The position numbers and the translations under genes were made by a program. Of a stretch of 64,000 bases of DNA, positions 51,904-63,500 are shown piece by piece (within the stretch, counting starts at the first letter, position 1; each line of letters starts with the position of its first letter). Below the pieces are notes generated by a model. It ran no database searches and was not told the origin of the DNA. It worked only from the letters and a program-made list of their open reading frames with translations. The stretch is from contig OZ023275.1 in the NCBI GenBank assembly GCA_964007475.1, forward strand, positions 20,873,829 to 20,937,828. The letters are read 5' to 3'. This DNA is from Hybos culiciformis. Lineage: Eukaryota > Arthropoda > Insecta > Diptera > Hybotidae.

Positions 51904-52926
51904 GGTGGGGGCTCTTCAGCCGGACAATTCTTGGTAATTGATGTCACAATTATTGAGCATTTAGTGCTTAATTTGTGACTATTAGTGCCATAAAAACTAG
52001 AATTTGTGCTCGCTTAGTTTTTGATAAACTTTGATTTTCGAATTTCGAACATGGGTCAAAGTGGTATCTCTGGCCGGATTCGAATTTCCAAAAAAAATGA
52101 AGACGCTATTATTTAGTGCTTAATTTGTGCCTATTTGTGCTACAAAAACTAGAATTTGTGCTCTTCAAAATTATGTGAAAACAATTTTTTTTAAGATTAG
52201 GCCAAAATTCTAAAATTTGAACCGAATTTTTTTTCGTAGAATTTAGAAAAAGCGAAAATGCCACCAATTAGTGCTTAATTTGTGCTTGCGTTTATTGTAC
52301 TTTGTGATGATTTGTTTTATCAAAAAAAAAATATATGCCGCGCCGAAAAATATGTAAGTTCGCAAAAATTTCAACTTCAGCTATTAGGGTGAGGTGCGGG
52401 GCGGCGGCCGGGCGAACTGGTGGTTGGTCAGTGGGATTTGCGGCGCGCGCCGCAAATCCCACTGACCAACCACCAGTTCGCCCGCCCGCCGCCCCGCACC
52501 CCACCCTTCTAGTTCTGCTACACTCTTCACAAAGTACAGTAAACGCAAGCATAAATTAAGCACTAAATGGTGGCATTTTCGCTTTTTCTAAATTCGACGA
52601 AAAAAAATTCGGTTCAAATTCTGGAATTTTGGCCTAATCTAAAAAAAATTGTTTTCACATAATTTTGAAGAGCACAAATTCTAGTTTTTGTAGCACAAAT
52701 AGGCACAAATTAAGCACTAAATGATAGCATCATTATTTTTTCGAAATTCGAATCCGGCCAGAGAGACTCTTTGACCCATGTTCGAAATTCGAAAATCAAA
52801 ATTTCTCAAAAACCAAGCGAGCACAAATTCTAGTTTTTGTGGCACTAATAGTCACAAATTAAGCACTAAATGCTCAATAATTGTGACATCAATTAACAAG
52901 AATTGTCCGGCTGAAGAGCCTCCACC
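51904..52926. mobile_element. Foldback element B, 9-bp duplication, MULE-like
   Basis: The element is almost entirely one long inverted repeat, about 450-480 bp per arm, with the left end GGTGGGGGCTCTTCAGCC and the right end its near complement. A 9-bp direct repeat CGCCAAACC borders it (51895-51903 and 52927-52935). Each arm contains direct subrepeats beginning TTAGTGCTTAATTTGTG (left arm at 51961, 52113 and a shorter one at 52268). Long subrepeated arms and a 9-bp duplication match Drosophila FB-type foldback elements and the Mutator superfamily. There is no transposase. Frames at 52292-52552 and 52335-52559 are mirror products of the central palindrome. Confidence 0.88.
52386..52507. repeat. 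GC-rich near-perfect palindrome at the core of foldback B
   Basis: A palindrome of about 122 bp centred at 52446/52447 (GGCGCGCGCC) with only about two mismatched pairs. Each half is the same GC-rich module found once in foldback A, here duplicated head to head. It would extrude a very stable hairpin. Confidence 0.9.
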
Positions 52927-53071
52927 CGCCAAACCAACGTGATTATTACGTTGAGACAACCATTCTATTTTTCGAATTGCTTTGATCACATTCATAAGCC
53001 ATCGCAATGTAAATAAATAATTCGAATAAATCGCCTCAACGTTAAAATCGGGTTCGTTTGGCGCGAACCCT

Positions 53072-53629
53072 AAAAACAAAAAAAAACGAAATTTTTATTG
53101 CATACTATTTAAGAATCATTGTATTTTTTTTATTCTGTTACAAAAATTAATTTTTTTTAGCTTGAATTATTAAATGTGAAAATTGATAAAAAAAATAAAT
53201 ATTTCAGTTTTAGAAATAAATAAATAAATAAAAAAAAATATATATAAACAACCACAACAAAATATAAAAATCTTATTATTATAAAATTTTTAAAGAAATA
53301 TATAATATTTTTTATGTATGTAGTTAAGAAGTATATATATAAACAAAAACAATTAAAAAATACATATAAAATAATTACAAAAAGAAAATAAAAATTGGTT
53401 TTAATTTTTCATTATAAAATAGTTCAAAATAAGGCTTTCTTATCTGTTCGTATTCATATTTTTGTAGTTGTAAGCAAAAATTGGAGCTACAAGCTGTAAG
53501 TAAACGAATGTAAATTCGTTGCGTATTTAATTGACACCTGTTGGACGGTTTGCGATAATTTTGTTTTTATTTTGTATCGCGACGACAGCTACAAACTTTT
53601 CAAATTGTTAATTCATAAAAATTTAAAAA
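53072..53629. other. AT-rich spacer
   Basis: Simple AT-rich DNA with A-runs to about 53400. Bases 53440-53590 are somewhat GC-richer and may be the decayed 5' side of the retrotransposon remnant that follows. No feature is supported. Confidence 0.4.
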
Positions 53630-54765
53630 TTGAAGAATAATATTTTTAATGAATCAAAAAGTGAAAATATATATAATAAAAAACTAAAAAATGTGAATAC
53701 ACTTCTTTTAAATAACTTCCTCTTTCCGATCAATTCAAATATTTATACGAATTCGAATTTATATGAATTTTTAGTCAATGCCTTTGATAATTTTGTGAGC
53801 CTTCTGCTCAAGAGCTACAAGTTCATGTTGAATTTGGAATATGTTGAGGAAAAACTTTCAAATTTTTGATTTTTCACTTACATAAGAAAGGTGACTGCAA
53901 TCTAGTACGGAACTATAAAGAAATCTGATTTATGGATTGTATGGCTAAAGCCTTGTTGTCGCATACAGTCGAAACTAAAACTGAAACTGAATTCAGCACA
54001 TTAGCAGCTGAAACTGAAACTGAATTCCGTACATTAGCAACTGAAACGGCTTGTTAAATGTGGGTCGAAATTATTAACCTATTAAAATGCAGAAATTACT
54101 AAATAAGTTTCAACCCACATTCGGTGCAGGTTACTCCACAGCGGATAACTTATTCAGTTTGTCAGATATAATTGAACTTAAAAATAAACAAATCAGAAAA
54201 TTATATGCATTTATTGTAGATTTTCGTGCTGCATTCGACTGCATTTCGAGAAGATCACTATTTTATAAATTATATACGATCAAGCAAGTTTTTGGGTTGC
54301 TGAAAATATTTAGTTTTTTACTTAAAATATTATTTATATATCCGGTGAAAAGCCTTCCCACCATTTTGGCCCGAATTGAATTGCGGAAAAAATGTTATTG
54401 GTTCGAGAACTTGAAAGTTTTATATAATAGGCTTAGAATTAACATAAATTCGGATAGTTTTCCTGAAGATTCTTTTAGAAGTATTAAGTTTTCACTTTTG
54501 GATTGGACTGAGAAGTAACCAGAGAGAAAAAGATATTCAAATGGCTAAAACATTTCGCAGGGGCTACATAAATTTCTTGATTACGAAGAAGCTTCTAACA
54601 ACTTGAAAAACCATTATAGTAAAGATCAAAAATAAGTTGGTTCTTCAAAGCTAGACGTGACTTAATTTTTGTAAATTTAGTGTCCTTTAGGGAACCTGAA
54701 AGATAACTTTGCTCACTCTCTAATATGCAAGAAATTGATGATATTGGTCACAATCGAGGATTAAA
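53630..54765 (+). pseudogene. Non-LTR retrotransposon reverse transcriptase remnant
   Basis: Several frames piece together as a decayed LINE-type reverse transcriptase. Residues before the first break (53765-53869, YEFLVNAFDNFVSLLLKSY and on to VEEKLSNF) resemble the segment ahead of RT motif 1. HKKGDCNLVRNY then a stop then FMDCMAKALL (53881-53955) matches the conserved KKGD...NYRGIS...KAL block. The frame at 54087-54518 carries FQPTFGAGYSTADN and FIVDFRAAFD, the QxGF..G.ST and RT motif A regions. The YADD motif is missing, so an internal deletion follows motif A. Later pieces (to about 54765) look like the C-terminal Cys/His region with its cysteines lost (NMQEIDDIGH). Frameshifts, stops and the deletion make it inactive. 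The clade cannot be named with confidence. Confidence 0.8.
53974..54049 (+). repeat. 33-bp tandem repeat inside the RT remnant
   Basis: Two adjacent 33-bp units (53974-54006 and 54007-54039) and a 10-bp start of a third. Being a multiple of three, the repeat keeps the frame and encodes ETETEF(S/R)TLA twice. It lies just after the KAL motif, where reverse transcriptases have no such repeat, so it probably arose after the element died. Confidence 0.8.
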
Positions 54766-54768
54766 CAT

Positions 54769-55697
54769 ATCCCGATCAACCATTCTTTATACTTACGTGA
54801 AGAATCTTTATTAAAATCACGAGTATTTGCCTTTACCGATTGTTAGCAATCGATGCGGGATTTTAAAGTTGTCCAGTCATAAATAAGTATCGATTGGTAT
54901 CAAAAAATCTTTAACATATTTTCCGAAATAAATCAAAAAAAATTTTTATTTATTTTTTTTTATTATTATTTTTGTTTATTTATTTATTTTTTTTTTTTTA
55001 TTATAAATTTTTTTTCATATATATTTATAGGTAATATTTATTTAAATTACATTTTTAATACAATTTATTTTTGCACCGCTATCGGGGTTTGAACCTGCGT
55101 CCCTTACGTTCATGTGTTAGCATCTTAGCCATTCAGCTAAATCCTATGATAATTTTTGCCAATCAAAAGTAAAATTTAAATTACTATTGATTTTTTTAAA
55201 ATATTTATCGACTTTTATTACAAAATTTAATTTTTATATGATGAAAAATATTAAAGAACTGCATCGAATTTCAGTGTTATAAAATTTAAAAGTTAAGTAA
55301 ATATATTCCGATATAAAAAATCATATCGTCAGCAGTTCAAATTCTTCAAAAAATGGTGACTATCCATAAAGATATTTCTTTTAAATTATTTTAAAGAAAA
55401 TTAGAAAAATATTTTTATCGATTCATAAAGTTTTTCGACGTTTTCTGGTTATATCGAAATTTAACTAAAGTTTTATTGCAATCTTTTAAAGGAGATGCAA
55501 TAAATATAAAGATTTTTTTTTAAAGAAAGTTTCAACGAAATATGATAAATATTTTTAAAGTTAATTAACGTTTGTTAAATAATTTTAAATATTATTATAG
55601 AAGTGTAAAACCTATTCTATATATCGATTTTTCTTCCCAATTCGGTGCAAGACTTTTAAATATTCTTCAAGAAATATAAAGAATGGTTGATCGGGAT
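54769..55697. repeat. Inverted-repeat pair bracketing the tRNA-like unit
   Basis: ATCCCGATCAACCATTCTTT at 54769 is matched by its exact complement ending at 55697, with looser similarity continuing inward for another 20-30 bp. This could be a 929-bp TIR element inserted at the end of the retrotransposon remnant, or an inverted duplication of a piece of that remnant. The interior is AT-rich and non-coding. Confidence 0.55.
54955..55147 (-). mobile_element. tRNA-derived SINE candidate
   Basis: Read on the minus strand, a tRNA-like head carries an A box (TAGCTGAATGG, plus 55129-55139) and a perfect B box (GGTTCAAACCC, plus 55085-55095), 33 bases apart. It is followed by an AT-rich body and a tail of A-rich repeats (ATAAATAAATA and A-runs, plus 54955-55010). 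Head, body and A-rich tail form the SINE plan. The cloverleaf is poor: the T stem is weak and the anticodon cannot be assigned, so a functional tRNA is unlikely. Confidence 0.55.
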
Positions 55698-57327
55698 TTT
55701 CTAGTTTCCTTCCATACCATTATATGTACAAATATTTCAATGAAATTCGGACCTTAGTCCAAATCCTTGGAAACAATCAGGTCTCCCCAATTTTTTAAGT
55801 TCCTCTAATCCAAATTTATCTATCCAACATACTAATTTTTAACCAAATCGATTAAGTTATATGAAGATTCTTAATACCCTTGGTTGATTGAGAGCTTTTA
55901 AATCCCAAACCCATAATCTTAGAATCTCATCCTTTAGTCGATGTGAAAGTGAACAAGATTCTGCATATTTTGCATTGAAACAATTAAAATAAATCAGTTA
56001 TAAGCATTTTAGCGATATATGGACATTTAAAGAAACATATAGTCTGTTTTTCATTTTTGATAGAAAACGGGTGAAAAACTATACTTACATAGATTTTGGT
56101 TAACAGAAAACTATCAATTTTGACATATGTACTTTACCTTATCATAAAATTTTTGTCCTTTAAATTTAAATATTGTTTGTATATACATATTACAATTATA
56201 CTGTTAATAAAAATAATAATAATTATAAAATTTATGAACGATTTTAATTGTTCATAATACCATATTTCCGACGGTGTTATAAGTTTTTAATTTTTGTTAT
56301 GTCGAGACCACAAAATAGCACAAAATCATAAACGAGAAACAACAATTCAATTTAAATATGAAAAGCTCATTCTTTTGAATTAAAAATAAAATCATGTCAC
56401 CATAAATAAATTGAATTTATTATTTTAATTAACTTCTTTTTTTTTTGATAGACATCACGAAATATAATGTTTTAATAAAATTATGATATAAAAATATAAT
56501 TCATTGTAGGTCTAATGATATTCTGGACCGACTGTATCTGATTTTAATATATATAGCTCCAGTTGATAAATATAAAGTCACAGCACACTTAAGTTTAAAC
56601 TTGGATAATTGCGGTTCGTATTCTGTATAGAAGCATTTTTTTATTGCTTAATTAAATTAAAAAAAAAAAAAACTATCAGAGCAGAGAAATTTTTTTATTA
56701 TAATATGTACGTACGTACCTAAACGTAAAAATTTTTATATTTTTAAGTAAAGAGTAAATTAATTTTTAAATGTTGATTTTTATTAATAAATTTGATTAAA
56801 ACGTTATTGCAAAAAGGACTTAATCATTATATAGTTTTAAGAATTGCAGTCAAAGAATTGTATTTAATTAATCTAAGAAATAATGAAAGCACATATAAGA
56901 TAATAAAGTAAGAAGTCTATCGTAATAAGTATATATTTCTAAAAATGAAAGGTAAAACCTCATTATTGTTGACAACATTTTTTAATTTATAATACTTTTT
57001 TGAATATTAGCATAAAGGAAGTATAAATAGAGGAACTAGTCCCATACAAAAAATTCGAATAAAAAAAGTTAAGCAAAATTAGATCAGACCCCCAAGCTTT
57101 TATTTTTGTTTAGAATATATCGCTATAACGAGAGAGCTTTATAGCTTTTAAAATATTTTTTTTTATTAAAGCTTTTAAAAATAAACAAAATATTTCCTTT
57201 ATTATAATTGTATTTTAATGTTTACTAGTATTTGTTCTCTATGAAAAAAAAAATTGGATTAGAATGTAAATAAAAAAATTATATTTCAAGCATTAATAAA
57301 TTCATTTTATTTCAAGTTTATTTATAT
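55698..57327. other. AT-rich intergenic DNA
   Basis: No gene, RNA or clear repeat is supported. Bases 55700-55950 are slightly GC-richer without an open frame of interest. Confidence 0.5.
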
Positions 57328-57581
57328 ATCGTCGGTCTCGTGCATAAATCACGAAACTGTAGTTTTGGCCGTTTTGACCTAATATTGTAGAAAAACCATA
57401 AAAAACTAAAATTTTAATATGTTCAAAGTTAGAAGTTGAAAGCTGTCATAAATTATATATACGCAATGACTATTTCTATTTTCCCGAAAGTATCAAAACT
57501 TACTAAAAAAAAGAGATTTAAATCCAATTTTCTCAAAACTATGTTTTTGCAGTTCAGTGATTTTTGCATGAGACCGACGAT
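57328..57581. mobile_element. MITE with 32-bp TIRs
   Basis: ATCGTCGGTCTCGTGCATAA at 57328 pairs with the complement ending at 57581; four mismatches in 32 bases. The 254-bp element is non-coding. A 67-codon frame that begins inside it and runs out (57436-57639) has no recognisable domain. The target duplication is not obvious. Confidence 0.7.
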
Positions 57582-60500
57582 GTTCACATTATTTTATATC
57601 ATTGGAATAATGATTTTTTTGTTTTTTATTTTGGTTTGAAAGTATAGTTTGATTTTGTAATAATATCCCTTTTAAAAATTTTGAGCCTTTTATTATTAAA
57701 AGTGTTAATAACAACTCCAAAAATTTAAATCTATGTTCAAAACATTCGTCTGTTTCGGTGAACCAGAAATCATATTTTTTTTGATAATTTTATTGCGTCC
57801 AAACAACATTGCATACAGTTTGTTAAAATTCTTTTTTTTATAAAAATGTTGAGCAAAATAGTTATCAAAAATTTTTATATGATATCTGGTAATTTCAAAC
57901 AGATCAAATAAAATATTTCAAAATCATTGTCATAATTTTTGTGATATAATAATTGTTCTGATTTCAATTCAAGGACATCATTAGTTTTTTTTTTATTTTT
58001 TTTATGATTGGGGTCGATAGAAGATAACTTGTTTAGCCGACTACTCTTTATGGAGCTCTAACTTCATGAATTAGTAAAATATTTAAGTGAAGGTCGCGCA
58101 TTCAAAAAAGTGCGTTTACCTACTTATTAATAAATAAAATAAATAAATAAATATTTACTTTATTTTATTCAAATTATTTATACTTATTTTAATTCCGTAT
58201 CCAAATTGATAAATTTCCAACAATAATAAAATATTCCGATATAATTTTCTTAATGTCCTTATATTTCAAAATTTAAATAGTTAAAACAAAGTTCATGCAA
58301 AATATTTTAATATATACATGTAAGTACCATTAAATGCAAAACACATTTATTTTAAAGAATGAACTAATTAAGCGTAAATTCACGATAAAAATAAAACAAT
58401 GTCTCCCACTATCGTTTAACAATATTTTATCCAAAGGAGATAAAATATTATGAGATATTATCTCTTTATTAATGTAAAAATTAAATTGTAATAGATATAT
58501 TTATTGATTTGAAATAACTTATAAGAATTTTATAAATTTCAATGAAGACGAAGATGCTAGTTTTTGAAAAAAAAAAAAATCATAGATGCAATAAACTGAT
58601 ATTAGCACATCACAACAATACATATTTAGACACATATTTTTTCATTTATTCATTATAGTTTTATAGTTATGATTTTTCGCACAACTACATTCGAATTTTT
58701 ATAAGTTGTGTAATTTTAAAACTAAACATCCTCAAAATTGAAAAAATTAATGAGTATTAGAGAGAATAGAAAAGCTTTTTTGTATACATATGTTTTGGGG
58801 GTCTGAAAAAATAGGAAAAAAAATAAAACCGATATTTTAAAAAGTTGTTTGACATAGTTACTCTATATTATACTTCCTTTATGATATTAGTGAATGAACA
58901 ACATTATACATATTAATAAAATTTTTGTTTGTTTCTTGTAATTTTTTTTTTATTTTCATACAATTCAAACAAATAAAAGCAATAATTTTAGATTATAAGT
59001 TTATAATTCGACATTTTTAAATATTTCTGATGAAATGATTTGATTAAAATTTAGGAATCTTGTGTATCCTAATAAGTCTTATTTTGGAAATTTCAAGACA
59101 AATACTAAACCTTCATTCATTTTCTACGATTTAAAAAGATTTATTCATGTTGGATTCAAGAATAAATATTTTATTTAACTTATTTATTTATTTATTTATA
59201 AATTAACTATTACGCTATATATGTTGTACATAAAATATAAAAGTGTGCTTTATCAATTCAGTTCTGAATTTTCCAATATTTCTTGATTTCTGTTTACTTG
59301 GAAGTACATTGAATTTTTTTAAATTTGGAGTGGTCGCTCAAAGATATTCGATGGTAGACTGTATGTATATAAGTGTGATTGTTGAAGAAAAATATTAACA
59401 TTTCTATAAGAAATATAAACGCTTTACATAGATTAATTTATATAAACTTAATAATAATAAATAAGTATTTAGAATCTGAAAGAATTAGGACAGGTGAATA
59501 TTTAAGATTGCGATCAATGTAAAAATCATTCATTGAATTTCATCGAAATAAATGTTTAGAAAATCATTTTCGTACAATGTTTACAATCGACTGTAAACTC
59601 AAAATAACTCTTTTTTTAGCCGTGAAATTCTTCTTCCACTATTAAAACTTCAAAATGTTTTAATTTATTTTCGTTTTTAAACATAATGTGTAGTTCGATT
59701 TGACAGATTTTAAAATAACAAACCTGAATTTGTTAATGGCCTGAATTCCTTTTTGTATCGATTCTGTTTTAATTGTAAATACATAACAAAAAAAAAATTG
59801 TGTTTTTAAATTAATTTTTATTAGGTATTTTCTAAAAAAAATATACATATATGCATTCATTGTATGATACATAATTATATGTGAATGTTTAATATATTAA
59901 GCTGTTATCTTTAAAAAAGAAATTGTATAAATTAAAATTAATCGGATGAGGTTTGTTTGCTCTATTGGAAATTATGTTATAAAAATGTCATTTTGATCAA
60001 TCAGATAGAATTAAAATCTAATTTTCATTTTTTGTGTTTTTTCGTTTTTTTTTTGTATACATATCTTGTTGATTATATTATTTGTAACATACCAAAAAAA
60101 AAAAAAACAAAGGTGTCAAATAAAAATTAAATGACGAAAAAAAAAAAACAAAAAAACAAGAAAAACATCTTAAAAATATGTAATTTAACCATTGTTAAAT
60201 ATATGCTTGAAAAATATAAATTTTATTGATTTCCGTTGCAAAGCTGTTTACGGAATGCCTTACTAATTATCGATAATATCAAAAGAACAAAATTTTTGTG
60301 AGCACATAAGAAATAAACTTATTCAGCTGAGGTTCGATATTTTTGTTTTCCAAACGGGGCTGTCGGGAGATTATTTTAGATAATTGTACGGATACGATAT
60401 TTTGTTAAATGTGAAAACTTAAATTCTAAGGATAAGTTCAATGAAGTCTTTTTAATAATTTTTGAAAACATTCTTAAATAATTATTTATTTTTTAGTCAG

Positions 60501-63500
60501 TTCCTAACCATGTCAACTTCCTACTTACAGTAAAGTAAAACTCCGGCCTTAGAATCATTAAGCAATCCTTGGTTCAATATAAAGATTTTTGTACGTTATT
60601 CGGAAATTTTTCGAATGTAATATATTTGAAAAGTTAAATGAAAAATTGAATTACATTACGTTAAATAATCTATCTAGCTTAAATATAACAAGTTTAATTG
60701 AAGTGATTTTTTCAGTGCTTAACATTTTACAGCCGTTTAGATACATAAAACTACCTACTAAATATTATGTTCAAATAGAACTGAAGATGTTATGTATAGT
60801 TTTCAAAGATGATGTAGAAATTAGTGTTTATGGTAATGGATAATGTTTAAGATTTGGTATTCTTCCTAAATGAGTTATTAGTAGGTTGTTCGAAATGGGA
60901 TTTTATTTCGGCTCAAGTTAATAAAAGTTTATTGTGATTTAATACGAGCTCTGTGTAGATTAAATAATTAAAAGTCAGAACAATTCGATAAAATTTACAA
61001 AGAAATTTTAAAAAAATAAAAATTTAGCCCAAAAATTGAAATGAAAGTTAAGCTATGAGTTATGGTCAACAAACTTTACTTACTACTACTACTACCTATA
61101 TAAAAGTTTAAAAACAAAATATTATAAAATGAAGAAAAATATTTTTAACAAAAAGAGCGAAGAATTCATTAAAATAAAAATTATGGGAATGGCTTATTAA
61201 TTTTAACAAGGTAATATAATGTTTGTCATCAAAATATTAGATATTAAAATCAAATTAGACATTTATAAATTTATATGTAATACATACTATATTTGTTTGT
61301 GTATATAATAAAAATTAATAAATATGTTAAAGATAACAATAAAATTTTTTTACGCAAGAAACTTGTTGTCATTAAAAAAAAAAGAAAAAAAGAGAGATAC
61401 CAAAATTTTTATGTTCAAACAATGAAGTTAACAAATTAAGAAAAACTTGAAAAAGACATAAATTTTTAGTTAATTTTATGGCGCAATTATTTTGAAACTT
61501 CCGAAATATCTATTTTTTTTATTTTAATTTGAATTATTTATAATTAGCAAAATGAAAATAAAATTTATTGTAGCATAAAAATGTCAACTATTCATATTTT
61601 AAAAAATAGCTATTTTTTATTTTATTATTATTATATTTTTAATTAAGATATATACTTCAGTGTGTATTATTCTAGCTGCTGCAATTAATTTTGATGTCAA
61701 CGAAATATATTTTATTTTGGGACTTAAAAATGAATAGAGTTCATAATGTATAGCGCATGAAAACTTAAAATCTATATCCTTTAAGATCTAAGTCTTCCAT
61801 ATAGTTTTTTAGAATAGCATTTAGAAAAATTTCTCATTATTATCTGTACTTTAAATTTAACTATAAATAGTTTAAATCAGTATCTGTAAAATTTCGATAT
61901 GCTTGATGGTTGATTGCAGTGGTTTTTAATTTTTTTTTTATATCGGGCGGTTTTTTAAAAAAGATACGTTCTTATGTGTAATAAACGGGGTAATTATTTT
62001 TACTGTATCATATAGCTAACGCTTAAATACGTCATTGCTTAGCAATAACAATTGTATCGCTTTGATTGACAAAGTGTTAAACTGTTTATTTTTATGTTTT
62101 GACAACGCAGAAAAAAACTTTCGAATCCAAAATCACATCGCATTTACTTTCAACCCATCGATCGGTACATGGGTTGCAACCATTCGCTTTTTACTAAAAT
62201 TTGCAACTATTAAAATTTGTTTTATTTTTAGAAAAGCAAAATACTTAAATCCATCCATTTCACGATTCAGTTCGGATCGTTTTACTTTCTAATCGTAATC
62301 TGTTTATGTTTATGGTATATGGTATACCTACAATGTAACTTTAATCTTTTTTTCTTGAATATTAATGAAAACTCTTTATATTTTTTAATGAACAAAAAAA
62401 TTTTATTTTCCAAGAATTTAAAGTTCGATGAAATATTTAAAAAATAAAAATTAATAAATTTGATTGGTTTCAAATTAAAAAAAAAAAAAAAACAAAACCA
62501 AATTCATAAAAACAATCAATTTATTTGATTTTTATTTCAATTATAATATTTTAATATCTTTATTTTGTTTGATTTTTTGACTTTAAAAACAACACTTTGG
62601 TCCTTATTGGAGTTCTTTTTTTTTTTCCTTTCTTTTACCGCATCGATCAATTTTTATTAAGATACCTATATTTTTACCTTTTTGATAAGAAAAATTAATG
62701 ATGTTGATTGTTTGACAAACAAAACCAAAAAGGTGTACAACTAACGACATATGAAAATTAAAAACAGACGAAACCAAAAAAATGACAACAAAATAAAGAA
62801 AACAAATGAACTGAGAAACCAATTTAAATTTTGTATCAACTTATTTAACTGCATTTTAATAATTTTAAATTTATCATAAATGTTTCACATTTAGCTTGAT
62901 TTATTTTCAATTTATATCCAATCAAAGAAATTAATAAATTTAATTCGAATGAACTTCGGACTTTTGGCTGGAAGTAAGGAATTGGAAATTTTAAAATCCC
63001 CGTCGAAGAAATCTACAGAGCTCAAAACAACTATGTCTGGAAGAAACTTTTTTTTTTGACACAAGGGTTTAAATATGTTTTTAAAAATTTGGAAAGCCTA
63101 AATTAATGGTTCTAATTTGATATGTAAAAAATAAAATTTTCTGACCTATAGCATGCTCATGGAAAGGTTTTGTTAAAAATTCATCCCTCAACAAATTTAT
63201 CACATTTTTCAGCCCAAAAAAATAAGAGTGTTTCTGAATGTCGTAAAAAAGTGTGGAGAAGGCAAAAAAAAAAAAATCTGCGTTATGTTATTACAGAAAT
63301 CAGAATTGAAATGATTTGTATGCTTGAAGAATATGTGATGTTTGTAGAATTTTTCCCCAATTAATTAATCGCAACTAGTAATTATTTGTAATTATTTGTT
63401 TTTACAGAAAATATTAAGAAATTAATCTATGCTCTCAACCATTCCAGAAAGCTTTATTAAAAATGAAATATTTATTTTTTTATATTCCAAGCTAAATTTA

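Larger units (their letters stand above)
51893..53071. mobile_element. Small inverted-repeat element hosting foldback B
   Basis: Removing foldback B and one target duplication leaves about 150 bp that begins CTCGCCAAACCAACG and ends CGTTTGGCGCGAACCC. The two ends are inverted complements over about 35 bp with several mismatches (left ..ATTACGTTGAG.., right ..CTCAACGTTAAAAT..). This suggests an older, degenerate MITE into which the foldback inserted. No coding sequence. Confidence 0.45.

Noticed and set aside
52292..52559. Opposite-strand frames encoding nearly the same Gly/Ala/Arg/Pro-rich peptide
   Set aside because: The identical peptide on both strands is a direct result of the GC palindrome in foldback B, not evidence of a gene.
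52852..53079. 75-codon minus-strand frame
   Set aside because: It crosses the junction of foldback B and the small inverted-repeat element, so it is a chance fusion of repeat sequence.
55072..55147. Functional tRNA gene on the minus strand
   Set aside because: A and B boxes are good, but the T stem and anticodon stem do not pair properly and an A-rich tail follows, so a SINE head or tRNA fossil fits better.
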